From positions 108,926 to 172,925 of the forward strand of contig NZ_ANIE01000004.1 of NCBI RefSeq assembly GCF_000708045.1: a DNA stretch of 64,000 nucleotides, written 5' to 3'. The position numbers and the translations under genes were made by a program. Origin of the DNA: Marinobacter nitratireducens (GTDB lineage Bacteria > Pseudomonadota > Gammaproteobacteria > Pseudomonadales > Oleiphilaceae). Positions 18,260 to 27,405 of this stretch are shown piece by piece; the stretch's first letter is position 1; each line of letters begins with the position of its first letter. The notes below the pieces were generated by a model. The model saw only the letters and a list, made by a program, of their open reading frames with translations, had not been told where the DNA came from and made no database searches.

Positions 18260-20337
18260 CAGTCAGCCTCACTTGTTTCCGGCTTTGCCTGTCTCAGGGC
18301 GGCTGCCGCATCCATAACGTCCTTCTGGGAGCTGACGGTCAGGTCAATCACCTCTCGTGCCTGGGCAACATAATAGGCCAATTGCTCATCGTGCCGCGTG
18401 CTGGCGTTGTCCATGGCTTTCTGGATCTCAGACAGGCTCTCCTGCAAGCGGGTGTTGGAATTGCTGAACTGTTCCACAGCGGTCTGGAAGGCCTCGCTCA
18501 ATGCACCCACTTCCTGGCTGCTGCCAGTGAGGTCTTCACCGAGTCTGCCCAGTCGCTCGCTTTGCTCCTGAATCAGCGTATTGAAACGTTCGCTGATGCC
18601 GCCAAGGATCTCGCTGGCGCCGGATACCAATGTGTCCACCGCCTGACGCTGTCCTTCAGCGTTTGTCCGCTGGGCTGCCAGTAATCCGTCCAGTTCCTGT
18701 ACGAGCCGCTTGCGCTCTTCCAGGAGCTCATTCTCCCGTTCGCTGTTGCGGGCAATCTCGGACTGCAGCTGCTTGATGACTTCGGCGGCGGCCTTGGGTG
18801 TTTCCGAGGCGGTTTCGATCAAGCGGGTCATGGGCGCTTCAAGGGCGGTGCCCAGCTCGGTCAGGTGGCGTGCTACGGTGGCTTCCAATGCCTCCAGGCG
18901 CTCGCTCGCGGCCTCACCGCGGCTTGCCTCCTGGGTTCGCAAGTCGGAAAGCTGTCGCTGGATGCCTGCAATCAGCTCCTCGAGGCCGGATTCCTGCTGG
19001 CGAATCAGTGCGGCCGTATCCGCCTGGAACTGACTCTGGTGAGCCGAGAGTGTCTGGCTGACACTCTCCAGCAGCGAGGCTCCGGCATTTTGCTGCTGCT
19101 CGATCGCTGTTTGCCATCGGGCCTGGGCCTGTTCATTGGCTTTCTGAAGCGTTTCGCTCGCGGCTGTCAGCTGCTCGCCAGACTGAGCCTGGTGTCGCTG
19201 TTGGCTGTCTTGCAGATCAGCCAGCCACCTGTGCATCAGTTCTGACATGTCCTTATGGCTCTGTCGGCTCTGGTCCTCCAGCGCGCTCTGGTGCGCTGCA
19301 CTTGCCTGCAACTGGTCTTCAAGCTGCTTCTGCCACCGATCAGAGGCCTGATCAGTGGTATTCCGGAAGGCGTCTGCCAGTTCGCCGAGTTGCTGTTCGG
19401 TTGTGGCCGCCCAATGCTTGTGCAGATCCGCGGCTTTATTCTGCAGCTGTTCCATGGCATTGGCGGTGATTGGCTCAATGCGGTCCGCCGCCTGTTGCGC
19501 ACTGGCTGTCAGAGCTTCCCGGAGAGAGTCGGCCACGGAGTCTGCCAGGGTCTGGTAATGGCTTCCCACGGTATTGTGAAATTCCTGCTGGTTACGGGTC
19601 AGGGACCGCTCCAGCTGTTCGCCGAGCGCTTCCATGCGGGCGGTCATCGATTCCATGGCAGTGGCCATCGCGGGCAGGGCGTTGGCCTGGGACTCAAGGG
19701 CGCTGAACGCCTGGTGGCGCTGGAAATCGGCCGATAAGTGGTGCAGTTTCTGGCGCAGGCACCGATCCAGCTTTCGGGAAACCTGTGCGCGGTCTCTTCG
19801 GCTGAGGGTGGATGCGAGCCCGAGCATAGCGGAAGCAGCGACACCGGCGATGGACGTGCCGAAGGCGAGGCTGAGTCCCGCGATGGGTGCCGCCAGGGCG
19901 CCACGAATGGCACTCAGCTCCGTGCTGCCGTCCAGTGCTGAAGCTGCACCACCCAGTGTGACGATCATGCCGGCGAAGGTGCCAAGCAGGCCCAGCATGA
20001 CAAGAAGTCCGGTGAGATACGGCGTCAGCTGAGGGCCGGGCAGAGCGGCTCCGTGGCCTTCAAGCCTGCGCTGCACGGCAAACTGGATGGGTTCGGGCAA
20101 TCCATCGAGCCAGCGGTTCAGTTGGCTCTCATCCGTCGGGGGCTGGTCGAGTCGATCAGAGAGTCTGGCTGTGGTTTTGCGGAAACCGACCAGTTCGCCG
20201 AACCCGAGGCAGAACACCGCACCGATGACTCCGGTGAAGGCAAGCGCCAGTTGATCCGATCCGACAAAGCCGGCACCAATCCAGCTGGCTACGGCGATAC
20301 CGATGGCAAAAGCAAAGGTAAAAAACAGTTTACTCAT
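18259..20337 (-). CDS. DUF802 MotA/ExbB/ZorA-like protein with long coiled coil
   Basis: The 692-residue protein has two N-terminal membrane helices (~4-24, ~28-50), then two more carrying MotA/TolQ/ExbB-type signatures: LLVMLGLLGTFAGMIVTLGG (~110-130) and LAAPIAGLSLAFGTSIAGVAA (~146-168). Residues ~200-690 form a very long, Gln/Ala/Glu-rich coiled coil. The region carries the family label DUF802. A MotA-like base with a long cytoplasmic tail is the hallmark of ZorA. Its start overlaps the DUF3348 stop (ATGA) and its stop overlaps the OmpA-domain partner's start, indicating one coupled complex. Biological role unknown. Confidence 0.88.
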   Translation of the reverse strand: MSKLFFTFAFAIGIAVASWIGAGFVGSDQLALAFTGVIGAVFCLGFGELVGFRKTTARLSDRLDQPPTDESQLNRWLDGLPEPIQFAVQRRLEGHGAALPGPQLTPYLTGLLVMLGLLGTFAGMIVTLGGAASALDGSTELSAIRGALAAPIAGLSLAFGTSIAGVAASAMLGLASTLSRRDRAQVSRKLDRCLRQKLHHLSADFQRHQAFSALESQANALPAMATAMESMTARMEALGEQLERSLTRNQQEFHNTVGSHYQTLADSVADSLREALTASAQQAADRIEPITANAMEQLQNKAADLHKHWAATTEQQLGELADAFRNTTDQASDRWQKQLEDQLQASAAHQSALEDQSRQSHKDMSELMHRWLADLQDSQQRHQAQSGEQLTAASETLQKANEQAQARWQTAIEQQQNAGASLLESVSQTLSAHQSQFQADTAALIRQQESGLEELIAGIQRQLSDLRTQEASRGEAASERLEALEATVARHLTELGTALEAPMTRLIETASETPKAAAEVIKQLQSEIARNSERENELLEERKRLVQELDGLLAAQRTNAEGQRQAVDTLVSGASEILGGISERFNTLIQEQSERLGRLGEDLTGSSQEVGALSEAFQTAVEQFSNSNTRLQESLSEIQKAMDNASTRHDEQLAYYVAQAREVIDLTVSSQKDVMDAAAALRQAKPETSEAD

Positions 20338-21026
20338 TGGGTGTGACTAACCTCGTTATGACAGGCCTCGAGCAATCCGAGAATGGGCTCCAGCCGAACA
20401 TCCAGTTCAGCGAGCAACAGGTTCTGCGCTTCCTCGCAGTAACGGTGGAGCCAGTTTTCGGGATTGGCTTCGGAGCCGGAATCCTGCTCGAAGGATGATC
20501 GCAGGCTCTGGAAACGCTGCTCCAGAACCTTGGGTATTTGGGCGAAACACTGGCCGGTGTAGCTGGCCATGGTGTGGTCAAAAACGGCATCCATTTCAGC
20601 GAGGCGGGCCAGGGTTTGTCCTTGATCCTTCATGGATTTGCGAACTTTGTCCCGAAGTTGCCGGGTAGTGGCTGCAATCTTGCGCTGGGTAGTGAGCAGG
20701 GCGTTGATGTAAGGCTCAGGGCCAGGTTTGTCTGCTGCTTCTACATCATGGCCGTATTCCCGGAGTCTTTTCACGAGAATCCGGCGGGTGTTGGCGAGTT
20801 CCTTTACCAGGTTTTCCACCGTGCCCGCCTGGGGTGCCCCGGGTTGTCGGGAGCGGTGAGCCTGGGCTGCATCCAGCGACATGGTATCTCCCAAACCAAA
20901 AAGCCGGCTCAGGCGTTCTGCCAAGCACGGCAGTTTATCCGTGCTTACCGGTGCTCCGGCGTGCGACAGATATTGCATGAGTTTTGCCGGGGCAGCGCCA
21001 GGGGCTGCTGAGAAGGCCTGGTTCAT
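20334..21026 (-). CDS. DUF3348 domain-containing protein
   Basis: The 230-residue soluble, mainly helical protein fits DUF3348. It starts with a low-complexity Ala/Pro segment (AFSAAPGAAPAKLMQYLSHAG) and has several amphipathic helices; no catalytic motif is apparent. It heads the operon and overlaps the DUF802 gene by 4 nt (ATGA), so the two are probably made in a fixed ratio. Possibly an adaptor on the cytoplasmic face of the predicted motor; this is inferred from context only. Confidence 0.8.
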   Translation of the reverse strand: MNQAFSAAPGAAPAKLMQYLSHAGAPVSTDKLPCLAERLSRLFGLGDTMSLDAAQAHRSRQPGAPQAGTVENLVKELANTRRILVKRLREYGHDVEAADKPGPEPYINALLTTQRKIAATTRQLRDKVRKSMKDQGQTLARLAEMDAVFDHTMASYTGQCFAQIPKVLEQRFQSLRSSFEQDSGSEANPENWLHRYCEEAQNLLLAELDVRLEPILGLLEACHNEVSHTQ

Positions 21027-21225
21027 GTTTGGTGAATCGTCCGGGAAATGTTTACACAGCGCCCCTGAATGATGGGCGCGCCCATTTTACTGGCTAAATC
21101 GCGGGAATGATAATGACCGAAGCGTCAGATGGGCGATGTTATGGGAATCCCCATGTTGCAATTTCGGGCTGCGGGTCAATTATTAGTAATCAGATACCCC
21201 TTTCTCAGTCAGTGTGAGGAATGCA

Positions 21226-22185
21226 ATGGACTTCAAGGACTATTACGCCGTGCTTGGTGTGAGTGAGTCTGCCTCTCCCGAGGAGATCAAGAAGGCCTAT
21301 CGTAAGCTGGCCAGGAAATACCATCCGGATGTCAGCAAGGAAGACGATGCCGATGCGAAGTTCAAAGACGTCGGCGAGGCCTACGAGGTACTCAAGGATC
21401 CGGAAAAGCGGGCCGAGTATGACCAGCTCCGAAAATACGGAGCCCGCCCCGATGGTTCCTTTGAGCCACCACCGGGCTGGCAGAGCGCATCGGGTTTTGG
21501 TGGCGGTGGTTATACCGAGGCCGATGCTCGCCAGTTCAGCGACTTTTTTGAGGAAATCTTCGGTGGTGGTCATCGTGGTGGCTTCGCCGGCGGCGGCTTC
21601 CACCGGAACATGCGCATGCGTGGCGAGGATGTTCATGCGCGCCTGGCGTTGTTTCTGGAGGAAGTGTTCGATGGCTGCGAAAAGCAGGTTTCCTTCACGG
21701 TGCATGATGTGGATGACCACGGTCGCGTTGTGCCCCGTCAAAAGACACTCAAGGTAAAGATTCCCGCCGGTATGCGTGAAGGCCAGCACCTGCGGCTCAA
21801 GGGCCAGGGGTCACCGGGGATGGGTGGTGGTGAAGCCGGTGACCTTTTGTTGGAGATCGAGTTGGCACCGCATCCCACCTTTGCCGTGGAGGGGCGCGAT
21901 GTGCTGGTAACGGTGCCTGTTGCGCCCTGGGAAGCTGCCCTTGGAGCCACGGTGACAGTACCGACCGTTGGCTCAAAGGTGAACGTGAAGGTTCCGAAGG
22001 GTTCGACCAGCGGGCGCAGACTCAGGCTGAAGGGCAAGGGGTTCCCCGGACAGCACCCGGGGGATCAGATCGTCATCCTGCAGATAGCCATGCCCGAGGT
22101 GCATTCGCAAGAGGCTGAGGCGCTCTATCAGCAGTTGGCGGAAGCCGAGAAGAACTTCAATCCGCGCAGTAAGTTGCATGTGTAA
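21226..22185 (+). CDS. cbpA: DnaJ-class co-chaperone CbpA
   Basis: The 319-residue protein has an N-terminal J domain with the HPD motif (His33-Asp35 in [10 protein letters not shown]), a Gly/Phe-rich linker (~95-130, [15 protein letters not shown]), and two C-terminal substrate-binding domains, with no CXXCXGXG zinc repeats. That is the class II DnaJ/CbpA plan: it stimulates DnaK. ATG 21226 is preferred over GTG 21214, since AGGA sits just before it. cbpM follows after 11 nt, which supports the assignment. Region 21027-21225 upstream holds its promoter; no clear element was identified. Confidence 0.93.
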   Translation: MDFKDYYAVLGVSESASPEEIKKAYRKLARKYHPDVSKEDDADAKFKDVGEAYEVLKDPEKRAEYDQLRKYGARPDGSFEPPPGWQSASGFGGGGYTEADARQFSDFFEEIFGGGHRGGFAGGGFHRNMRMRGEDVHARLALFLEEVFDGCEKQVSFTVHDVDDHGRVVPRQKTLKVKIPAGMREGQHLRLKGQGSPGMGGGEAGDLLLEIELAPHPTFAVEGRDVLVTVPVAPWEAALGATVTVPTVGSKVNVKVPKGSTSGRRLRLKGKGFPGQHPGDQIVILQIAMPEVHSQEAEALYQQLAEAEKNFNPRSKLHV

Positions 22186-22196
22186 GGAGAAGTGAG

Positions 22197-22550
22197 ATGA
22201 CCAGGACGACTGAAATGCTGACGGTCGAGGATTCCGGGGTCCTGTACACGCTCAGGGAGGTGTGTGAGCGCGGCGGCTGTCATGCGGAATTGGTAATCAA
22301 GATGGTGAGTTACGGTATTGTCGAGCCTGCGCCCGGGGCCGGTGGTGAGGAGGGGCAGCAATGGGCATTTGATTTACCCTCACTGCTACGAATTCAGAAG
22401 GCAATACGTCTCCAGAGAGACTTGAACATAAACCTTCCCGGCCTGGCGATGTCTCTGGACCTGCTGGACGAGATGGACACGATGCGGCGGGAGATCAGTT
22501 GTCTGCGCCAGCGACTGGCTCAGTTCTCCAGTGGGGCCGGGGAAGAGTGA
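22197..22550 (+). CDS. cbpM: Chaperone modulatory protein CbpM
   Basis: The 117-residue product has a MerR-like N-terminal fold (YTLREVCERGGCHAELVIKMVSYGIVEP) and a C-terminal helical segment (LDLLDEMDTMRREISCLRQRL), as in CbpM, which binds the CbpA J domain and inhibits it. It directly follows cbpA with RBS AAGGAGAAG. Its 3' end overlaps the convergent binding-protein gene by 31 nt. Confidence 0.88.
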   Translation: MTRTTEMLTVEDSGVLYTLREVCERGGCHAELVIKMVSYGIVEPAPGAGGEEGQQWAFDLPSLLRIQKAIRLQRDLNINLPGLAMSLDLLDEMDTMRREISCLRQRLAQFSSGAGEE

Positions 22551-23326
22551 GGGTGAAAAATCCGCTCCAGGGTGCCGTCCTCGCGCATGTCGGCGATGGT
22601 ATCGTTTAGCTGGCTGTACTCACGGGTGACGGGCGATTCTGCCGATAGCCCGATATGAAAAGGAACCTTTTCGAAGGGGCCTGCCTGATATTTTAACCGG
22701 CTCCTCAGCAGTGGTTCGGACTTCAGCGCCTGCTCGCCCGCGTCCCGATTGACGAGAAATACATCGATCCGGTTGAGGTCCAGTCGCTTGAGGCTGCTCA
22801 GAATGCTGGGGCCTTCGTCTATGTCCAGCTCGTACTCTTCAACTGCTTTATTGAACGGCTCACCGTAGTTGAAACCGGCGACGGTACCAACCTTCAAGCC
22901 TTTGAGGTCCTCAAAGGAGTTAAAGTCCCGCTGGAAATTGCGCCCTTGCCTTGTCCAGACCAGGTTGACATCGTGGTGGACGGGGTCGGAAAACAGCAGA
23001 TACTGAGCGCGTTCCTCGTTGCGGGTCAGCAGCATAATGCCGTCGAACTGTCCCGTTTTAACCCAGTGCAGACAGCGCTTCCAGGGCAAAAGCATAAGCT
23101 CGAAGTCCGCCTCCATCCGGGCAGCAAACTCACGAAATAATTCGACAGCCATACCCTTTTCAGGATGACGGCCCACCTCACCGTCGGTATAGGGGGGCCA
23201 GGGGTCCTCGCAGAATCGGTAGGACGCCCGTTGCTCTTCCTCATGGGCAAGCATTGACGTGCTCCAAAGAGCGACAATAGCGAAAGCGAGACCCTTTCTT
23301 TTCAGCATCCGTTCCATCAACTTCAT
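22520..23326 (-). CDS. Periplasmic solute-binding family 3-like protein
   Basis: The 268-residue protein starts with a signal peptide (LKRKGLAFAIVALWSTSMLAH) and carries a family 3 binding fold: YRFCEDPWPPYTDG, MAVELFREFAARMEADFEL, FDGIMLLTRNEERAQYLLFSDPV, LKGLKVGTVAGFNYGE and the terminal IADMREDGTLERIF. There is no transporter gene next to it, so it may be a stand-alone sensor-type binding protein rather than part of an ABC system. Start uncertain: TTG 23347 or ATGs at 23326, 23317 and 23308 are possible. Its end overlaps cbpM tail to tail. Confidence 0.78.
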   Translation of the reverse strand: MKLMERMLKRKGLAFAIVALWSTSMLAHEEEQRASYRFCEDPWPPYTDGEVGRHPEKGMAVELFREFAARMEADFELMLLPWKRCLHWVKTGQFDGIMLLTRNEERAQYLLFSDPVHHDVNLVWTRQGRNFQRDFNSFEDLKGLKVGTVAGFNYGEPFNKAVEEYELDIDEGPSILSSLKRLDLNRIDVFLVNRDAGEQALKSEPLLRSRLKYQAGPFEKVPFHIGLSAESPVTREYSQLNDTIADMREDGTLERIFHPHSSPAPLEN

Positions 23327-23420
23327 ACCGACTGGATTCACCCACAAATTATGTTACAGCGAACCCCGAAAAGGCGTCCTGCCCTTTTTGTATCGACTTT
23401 GTACGTTGGTGAGCCAGTGC

Positions 23421-23591
23421 TCACTCTTTAGATTTTAACTTCTGAATCTCCGCGTATATCGATTCTGCTTCTTCCATCAGGCTTCCGTGTGTCCGCAAAT
23501 CGCCGTTTCGTTGCGCATGAAGCGCCTTCGCCAGTTTGTCCTCGTAAGCCTTCTGGAGTTTTTTACGTGGGTCACGATTGAATAAGCCCAT
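23421..23591 (-). CDS. Small DUF6435 family protein (56 aa)
   Basis: A short minus-strand gene reading MGLFNRDPRKKLQKAYEDKL, then ALHAQRNGDLRTHGSLMEEA and ending in a Lys-rich tail KLKSKE. The pattern MGLF-x-DP-x-KKLxKxY followed by AxxxQRNGDxR is typical of DUF6435 proteins, which are small, helical and uncharacterised. RBS GGAGGCGAGG lies before ATG 23591. It stands alone between the binding protein and the nitronate monooxygenase genes, all on the minus strand. Confidence 0.8.
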   Translation of the reverse strand: MGLFNRDPRKKLQKAYEDKLAKALHAQRNGDLRTHGSLMEEAESIYAEIQKLKSKE

Positions 23592-23658
23592 TTGAGCCTC
23601 GCCTCCTGTTTAACGAATTACCGGCCACACATGCGTGAACGCATTCATTGTCGGGAAC

Positions 23659-24621
23659 TTACGAGGCCAATTGCTTTTGGGATTGTTGATACTCCTTTTT
23701 CAGCCGCTTGACCAAAGTGGCGACGCTGGGCACATCGTGAATCTGACTGACACCCTGGCCAGCTGACCACACGGTCTTCCATGCCTTGGCCTCATCGTCC
23801 ATTGGCTTGAGTTTCTCTCCGTAATTGATCTCTCCTGCCTGCCCGAGTTTGTTCATCTCGTAGCCAGCCGCCTCAAGACTCTGCCGCATAAAACTCGCGG
23901 GAATGCCGGAAACCGCTGGCGTATGGATGATGTCGCTGGATACCGCCTCGATGATCATGTTTCGGTATGCATCTTCGGCCTGGGATTCCTGTGTATTGAT
24001 GAAGCGTGTTCCCATATACGCCAGGTCTGCCCCCAGGGCCCTGGCGGCGAGGACATCTTCACCGTGCGAAAGCCCACCGGCGAGCAGTATGGTGCCGTCG
24101 AATACCTCGCGAATTTCATGCACCAGAACAAAGGGGTTGATGGTGCCGGCATGCCCGCCAGCCCCGGCAGCGACGGCAATGATGCCATCAACACCGGCTT
24201 CTGCTGCCTTGCGGGCGTGCTTCTGGTTGGTGACATCATGGAATACCAATCCGCCATAGCTGTGTACCGCTTCCACCACCTGACTGGCGGCCCCGAGGGA
24301 CGTAATCACAATGGGAACCTGGTGCTTTACACACAGTTCAAGGTCTGCCTGCCAGCGCGGATTGGTGCGATGCACGATCAGGTTGACGGCGTAGGGAGCG
24401 ACCGTGGATTCGGGGTTCTGCTCGCGGTAGTGCGCCAACTCACCGTTCATCTGTTCAAGCCAGGCTTCAAAGCCCTCGCTGGTGCGTTGATTGAGTGCGG
24501 GAAAGCTCCCGACGATGCCTTCCTTGCAGCAGGCCAGAGCCAACTCCGGGCCCGAAATTAGAAACATGGGTGCGGCGACGACAGGTAAGGTGAGATCTCG
24601 TAGTTGAGCGGGCAAGGCCAT
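23659..24621 (-). CDS. Nitronate monooxygenase (2-nitropropane dioxygenase family)
   Basis: The 320-residue TIM-barrel flavoprotein begins LPVVAAPMFLISGPELALACCKEG and shows the FMN-phosphate loop AGVDGIIAVAAGAGGHAGT and LLAGGLSHGEDVLAARALGADLAYMGTRF, all typical of nitronate monooxygenases. These oxidise alkyl nitronates (toxic nitro compounds) using FMN and oxygen. It is monocistronic, divergent from the DsbA-like gene. Related enoyl-reductase-like flavoproteins share the fold, so the exact substrate is uncertain. Confidence 0.88.
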   Translation of the reverse strand: MALPAQLRDLTLPVVAAPMFLISGPELALACCKEGIVGSFPALNQRTSEGFEAWLEQMNGELAHYREQNPESTVAPYAVNLIVHRTNPRWQADLELCVKHQVPIVITSLGAASQVVEAVHSYGGLVFHDVTNQKHARKAAEAGVDGIIAVAAGAGGHAGTINPFVLVHEIREVFDGTILLAGGLSHGEDVLAARALGADLAYMGTRFINTQESQAEDAYRNMIIEAVSSDIIHTPAVSGIPASFMRQSLEAAGYEMNKLGQAGEINYGEKLKPMDDEAKAWKTVWSAGQGVSQIHDVPSVATLVKRLKKEYQQSQKQLAS

Positions 24622-24713
24622 GAAAATTCCTTATTTTTTGTTGGAACTAATGTCAGGTATAAAGGATCTTAGCAACCCGCGAATGACCAATACGAGAAAA
24701 AAAGGAGATAAAA

Positions 24714-25445
24714 ATGGGTGAGGCCAAACGCAGGAAGGAAACCGGAGCCCCCGCGCCCAGGAAAAACGGATCCAGAAAGCCGCTGTTCATCGGTATTGTT
24801 GTGCTGGTTCTGGCGGCGGTGGTGTTTGGTCTGTCATTCCTGACGGCAACGCCGGATCCTACGTCGGGTGAGCTTCCGGTTGCAGCCCCCGGGGCAGAGC
24901 CCTTCCCATCGGAGCTTGATCAATATGGCGTGTCGATCGGCAACGCTGACGCACCCGTAGTGGTTCGTGAGTTCGCCGATTACCAGTGCCCGGCCTGTGC
25001 CCGTTTTTCCGACGCGACCGAGAAGCTGAAGCAACAGTACGTTGAGGCCGGCAAGGTCCGTTTCGTCTACTTCGAACTGCCGCTGCAACAGCACCAGAAT
25101 GCCATGCCTGCAGCCCAGGCCGCCCGCTGTGCCGGCGACCAGGACGCCTACTGGGCCATGCACGAAAAGTTATTTGATGCCCAGAGTGAGTGGAGCGGCT
25201 CTGGCGATCCGGTAGCCACCTTCAGCCGCTACGCCGGTGAACTCGGTCTGCAGGAAGCGCGGTTCCGACGTTGCATGAGCACGGAACTGCACCGCGAAGC
25301 CATTGAACAAAGCCGCCAGATTGCCGTTCAGATGAAAGTCATGAGCACGCCGACGGTGTTGGTGGATAACATACAGCTCACTCGCCCCGGTTGGGGGCAG
25401 TTGTCTGCGGTTGTGGAACGGGAGCTTGCGAGCAGCGCTGAATAG
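24714..25445 (+). CDS. Membrane-anchored DsbA-family thiol oxidoreductase
   Basis: The 243-residue protein has a basic N-terminus (MGEAKRRKETGAPAPRKNGS), one membrane helix at ~23-44 and a periplasmic thioredoxin-fold domain with the active site CPAC (~95-98 in FADYQCPACARFSD) and the cis-Pro loop MSTPTVLVDN. It belongs to the DsbA/DsbG-like thioredoxin_4 group that handles disulfides in the cell envelope. RBS AAGGAGA precedes ATG. Partners are unknown. Confidence 0.88.
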   Translation: MGEAKRRKETGAPAPRKNGSRKPLFIGIVVLVLAAVVFGLSFLTATPDPTSGELPVAAPGAEPFPSELDQYGVSIGNADAPVVVREFADYQCPACARFSDATEKLKQQYVEAGKVRFVYFELPLQQHQNAMPAAQAARCAGDQDAYWAMHEKLFDAQSEWSGSGDPVATFSRYAGELGLQEARFRRCMSTELHREAIEQSRQIAVQMKVMSTPTVLVDNIQLTRPGWGQLSAVVERELASSAE

Positions 25446-25584
25446 CCCATCTTCGGGCGGTCTTTCGGGCAGCCCGCACTTGAACCCGTGGCAGAGTTGG
25501 TTAAAATTTGCGCCCGCTCTGCTCAGGGCGCTGCTTGAATGCCGACAGCCCTCAAGAGTACCGGACAACTTCTAAAATCATGCT

Positions 25585-25601
25585 CCGGATTTACGATCCG
25601 G
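25585..25601 (+). promoter_or_regulatory. Hairpin in the trhO 5' leader
   Basis: CCGGAT and ATCCGG form a 6-bp stem around TTACG, ending 6 nt before the SD (CAGGAGA) of trhO. It could affect ribosome access; it is short and may be incidental. Confidence 0.3.
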
Positions 25602-25618
25602 CCCGCAGGAGATATGTA

Positions 25619-26653
25619 ATGAGTAACACGAACAACGTCGTGGTCTGCGCGATGTACAAGTTTGCCGTCCTGAACGACTACCAGTCCCTTCGCCAGCCAC
25701 TGCTGGACCTGATGCTCGATAAAGACGTGCATGGCACTTTGTTGCTGGCCCGCGAGGGCATCAACGGCACCATCGCCGGTAGTCGCGAGGGGATCGATGC
25801 GGTCAAGGCCTGGATTGCCAGCGATGAGCGTTTTGACGGTATCGACTACAAAGAGTCGTTTGTGGACATCCAGCCTTTCAAACGCACCAAAGTGAAGCTC
25901 AAGAAAGAGATCGTCACCATGGGCGTTGAGGGAATTGACCCGAAGCGGATCGTGGGTACCTACGTTGATCCCAAAGAATGGAACGACCTGATATCCGATC
26001 CTGATGTGGTCCTGGTGGATACCCGCAACCAGTACGAGGTGGAAATCGGCACCTTCCAGAACGCCGTCAACCCGGCCACGGATACCTTCCGGGAGTTCCC
26101 CGAGTACGTAAAGCAGAACCTGGACCCGGCCAAACACAAGAAGGTCGCGATGTTCTGTACCGGCGGCATCCGTTGTGAAAAGTCCACGGCGTATCTGAAA
26201 GAGCAGGGCTTCGAGGAGGTTTATCACCTCAAGGGTGGCATCCTCAAATATCTGGAAGATGTCCCCAAAGAACAAAGCCTGTGGCACGGAGAGTGCTTTG
26301 TATTTGATGATCGGGTCACCGTCAATCATGACCTGGAGCGCGGCGACTACGACCAGTGCCATGCCTGCCGCCGACCGATTACCGAGGCGGACAAAGAGCG
26401 CCCGGAGTACGAGCAGGGTGTCAGTTGCCATCAGTGCATTGATTCTCTGACCGAAGAGCAGAAAGCCCGCTTTGCGGAGCGGGAGCGTCAGATCCGGCTG
26501 GCCCGTGAGCGTGGTGAAGAGCACGTGGGCGGTGAGGCAGCCCGCGTCATTGCGGAGCGCAAGGCGCTCAAGAAAGCCGAGCGAGCCCAGCAGGCCAAAA
26601 AGAGTCTGGCTGGCGAGAAGACTCGTAGTAACCGGAGTACACAGGGAGCCTGA
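25619..26653 (+). CDS. trhO: tRNA uridine-34 hydroxylase TrhO (rhodanese-like)
   Basis: The 344-residue product has the N-terminal acylphosphatase-like domain ([21 protein letters not shown]), then a rhodanese domain ([17 protein letters not shown]) with active-site Cys in [16 protein letters not shown], then a Cys-rich segment ([15 protein letters not shown]). This is TrhO (YceA), which hydroxylates U34 of certain tRNAs with oxygen. ATG 25619 is chosen because CAGGAGA precedes it; upstream in-frame codons lack an SD. The Lys/Arg-rich C-terminus is typical. Confidence 0.93.
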   Translation: MSNTNNVVVCAMYKFAVLNDYQSLRQPLLDLMLDKDVHGTLLLAREGINGTIAGSREGIDAVKAWIASDERFDGIDYKESFVDIQPFKRTKVKLKKEIVTMGVEGIDPKRIVGTYVDPKEWNDLISDPDVVLVDTRNQYEVEIGTFQNAVNPATDTFREFPEYVKQNLDPAKHKKVAMFCTGGIRCEKSTAYLKEQGFEEVYHLKGGILKYLEDVPKEQSLWHGECFVFDDRVTVNHDLERGDYDQCHACRRPITEADKERPEYEQGVSCHQCIDSLTEEQKARFAERERQIRLARERGEEHVGGEAARVIAERKALKKAERAQQAKKSLAGEKTRSNRSTQGA

Positions 26654-26673
26654 TTCAAAACTGAGGAGACTTT

Positions 26674-27405
26674 ATGGGTATCCGATATTCGATCCTGGCC
26701 GCGGCCGTCGCTGTGGCGCCCCTGGCGCAAGCGGAAACGGATGATAACTGGAAGGGTGAGGCCGAGCTGGGTGTATTGATCACCTCAGGCAACACCGATG
26801 AGACCATTATTAATGGCCGGTTGGGGCTGGCCCATGAAGTCGAGCGCTGGCGCAGCAAGGGCGAGCTGAGCTCAAAGTACTCGGAAACCGAGGATGAGAC
26901 CACGGCGGAAGAATACCGGGCCTCTGCGGAAACCAACTACAAGTTTGATGAGCGCCAGTACTGGTTTCTGCGAGGCGCCTATGAGGATGACCGTTTTTCC
27001 GGCTATGACTTCGAGTCCTCCGTGACCACCGGTTACGGTAACCGTGTCTGGCAGGTCGGTGAGCGTTCGTTCCTGGATCTGTCAGCCGGTGCCGGTTATC
27101 GCTACAACAAATTGGATACGGTGAATGCCGAGGGCGAAGATACCGAAAAGGAAGCCATCGCGCGGCTCGCCGGCCAGTTTGATTACGCGTTATCGGACAG
27201 CTCGTTGTTTCGCCAGAAGCTGAGCTCGGAAATCGGCCTGGATGACAACAACACCATCACCGAATCCGAGACCTCCCTGCAGGCGAACGTCGTGGGCAAT
27301 CTATCCATGAAAGCCGCCTACCGTATCAAGCATGTGTCTGATCCCCCCGCCGGGTCTGAAAGCACCGACAAGGAATTTTCCCTGTCGCTGCTTTACGGCT
27401 TCTGA
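26674..27405 (+). CDS. DUF481 outer-membrane protein
   Basis: The 243-residue protein has a signal peptide (MGIRYSILAAAVAVAPLAQA) and a beta-rich body with repeated amphipathic strands (GEAELGVLITSGNTDETIING, GNRVWQVGERSFLDLSAGAGY) ending in an aromatic residue (LSLLYGF), the usual C-terminal signal of outer-membrane barrels. It fits DUF481 (YdiY-like), of unknown function. RBS GAGGAGA precedes ATG, 20 nt after trhO. Confidence 0.85.
   Translation: MGIRYSILAAAVAVAPLAQAETDDNWKGEAELGVLITSGNTDETIINGRLGLAHEVERWRSKGELSSKYSETEDETTAEEYRASAETNYKFDERQYWFLRGAYEDDRFSGYDFESSVTTGYGNRVWQVGERSFLDLSAGAGYRYNKLDTVNAEGEDTEKEAIARLAGQFDYALSDSSLFRQKLSSEIGLDDNNTITESETSLQANVVGNLSMKAAYRIKHVSDPPAGSESTDKEFSLSLLYGF

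Noticed and set aside
17603..20337. Calling the DUF802/OmpA pair flagellar MotAB or a true Zorya system
   Set aside because: The long coiled coil and DUF802 identity do not fit MotA, and no ZorC/ZorD/ZorE genes are adjacent, so only 'Zorya-like motor' is claimed.
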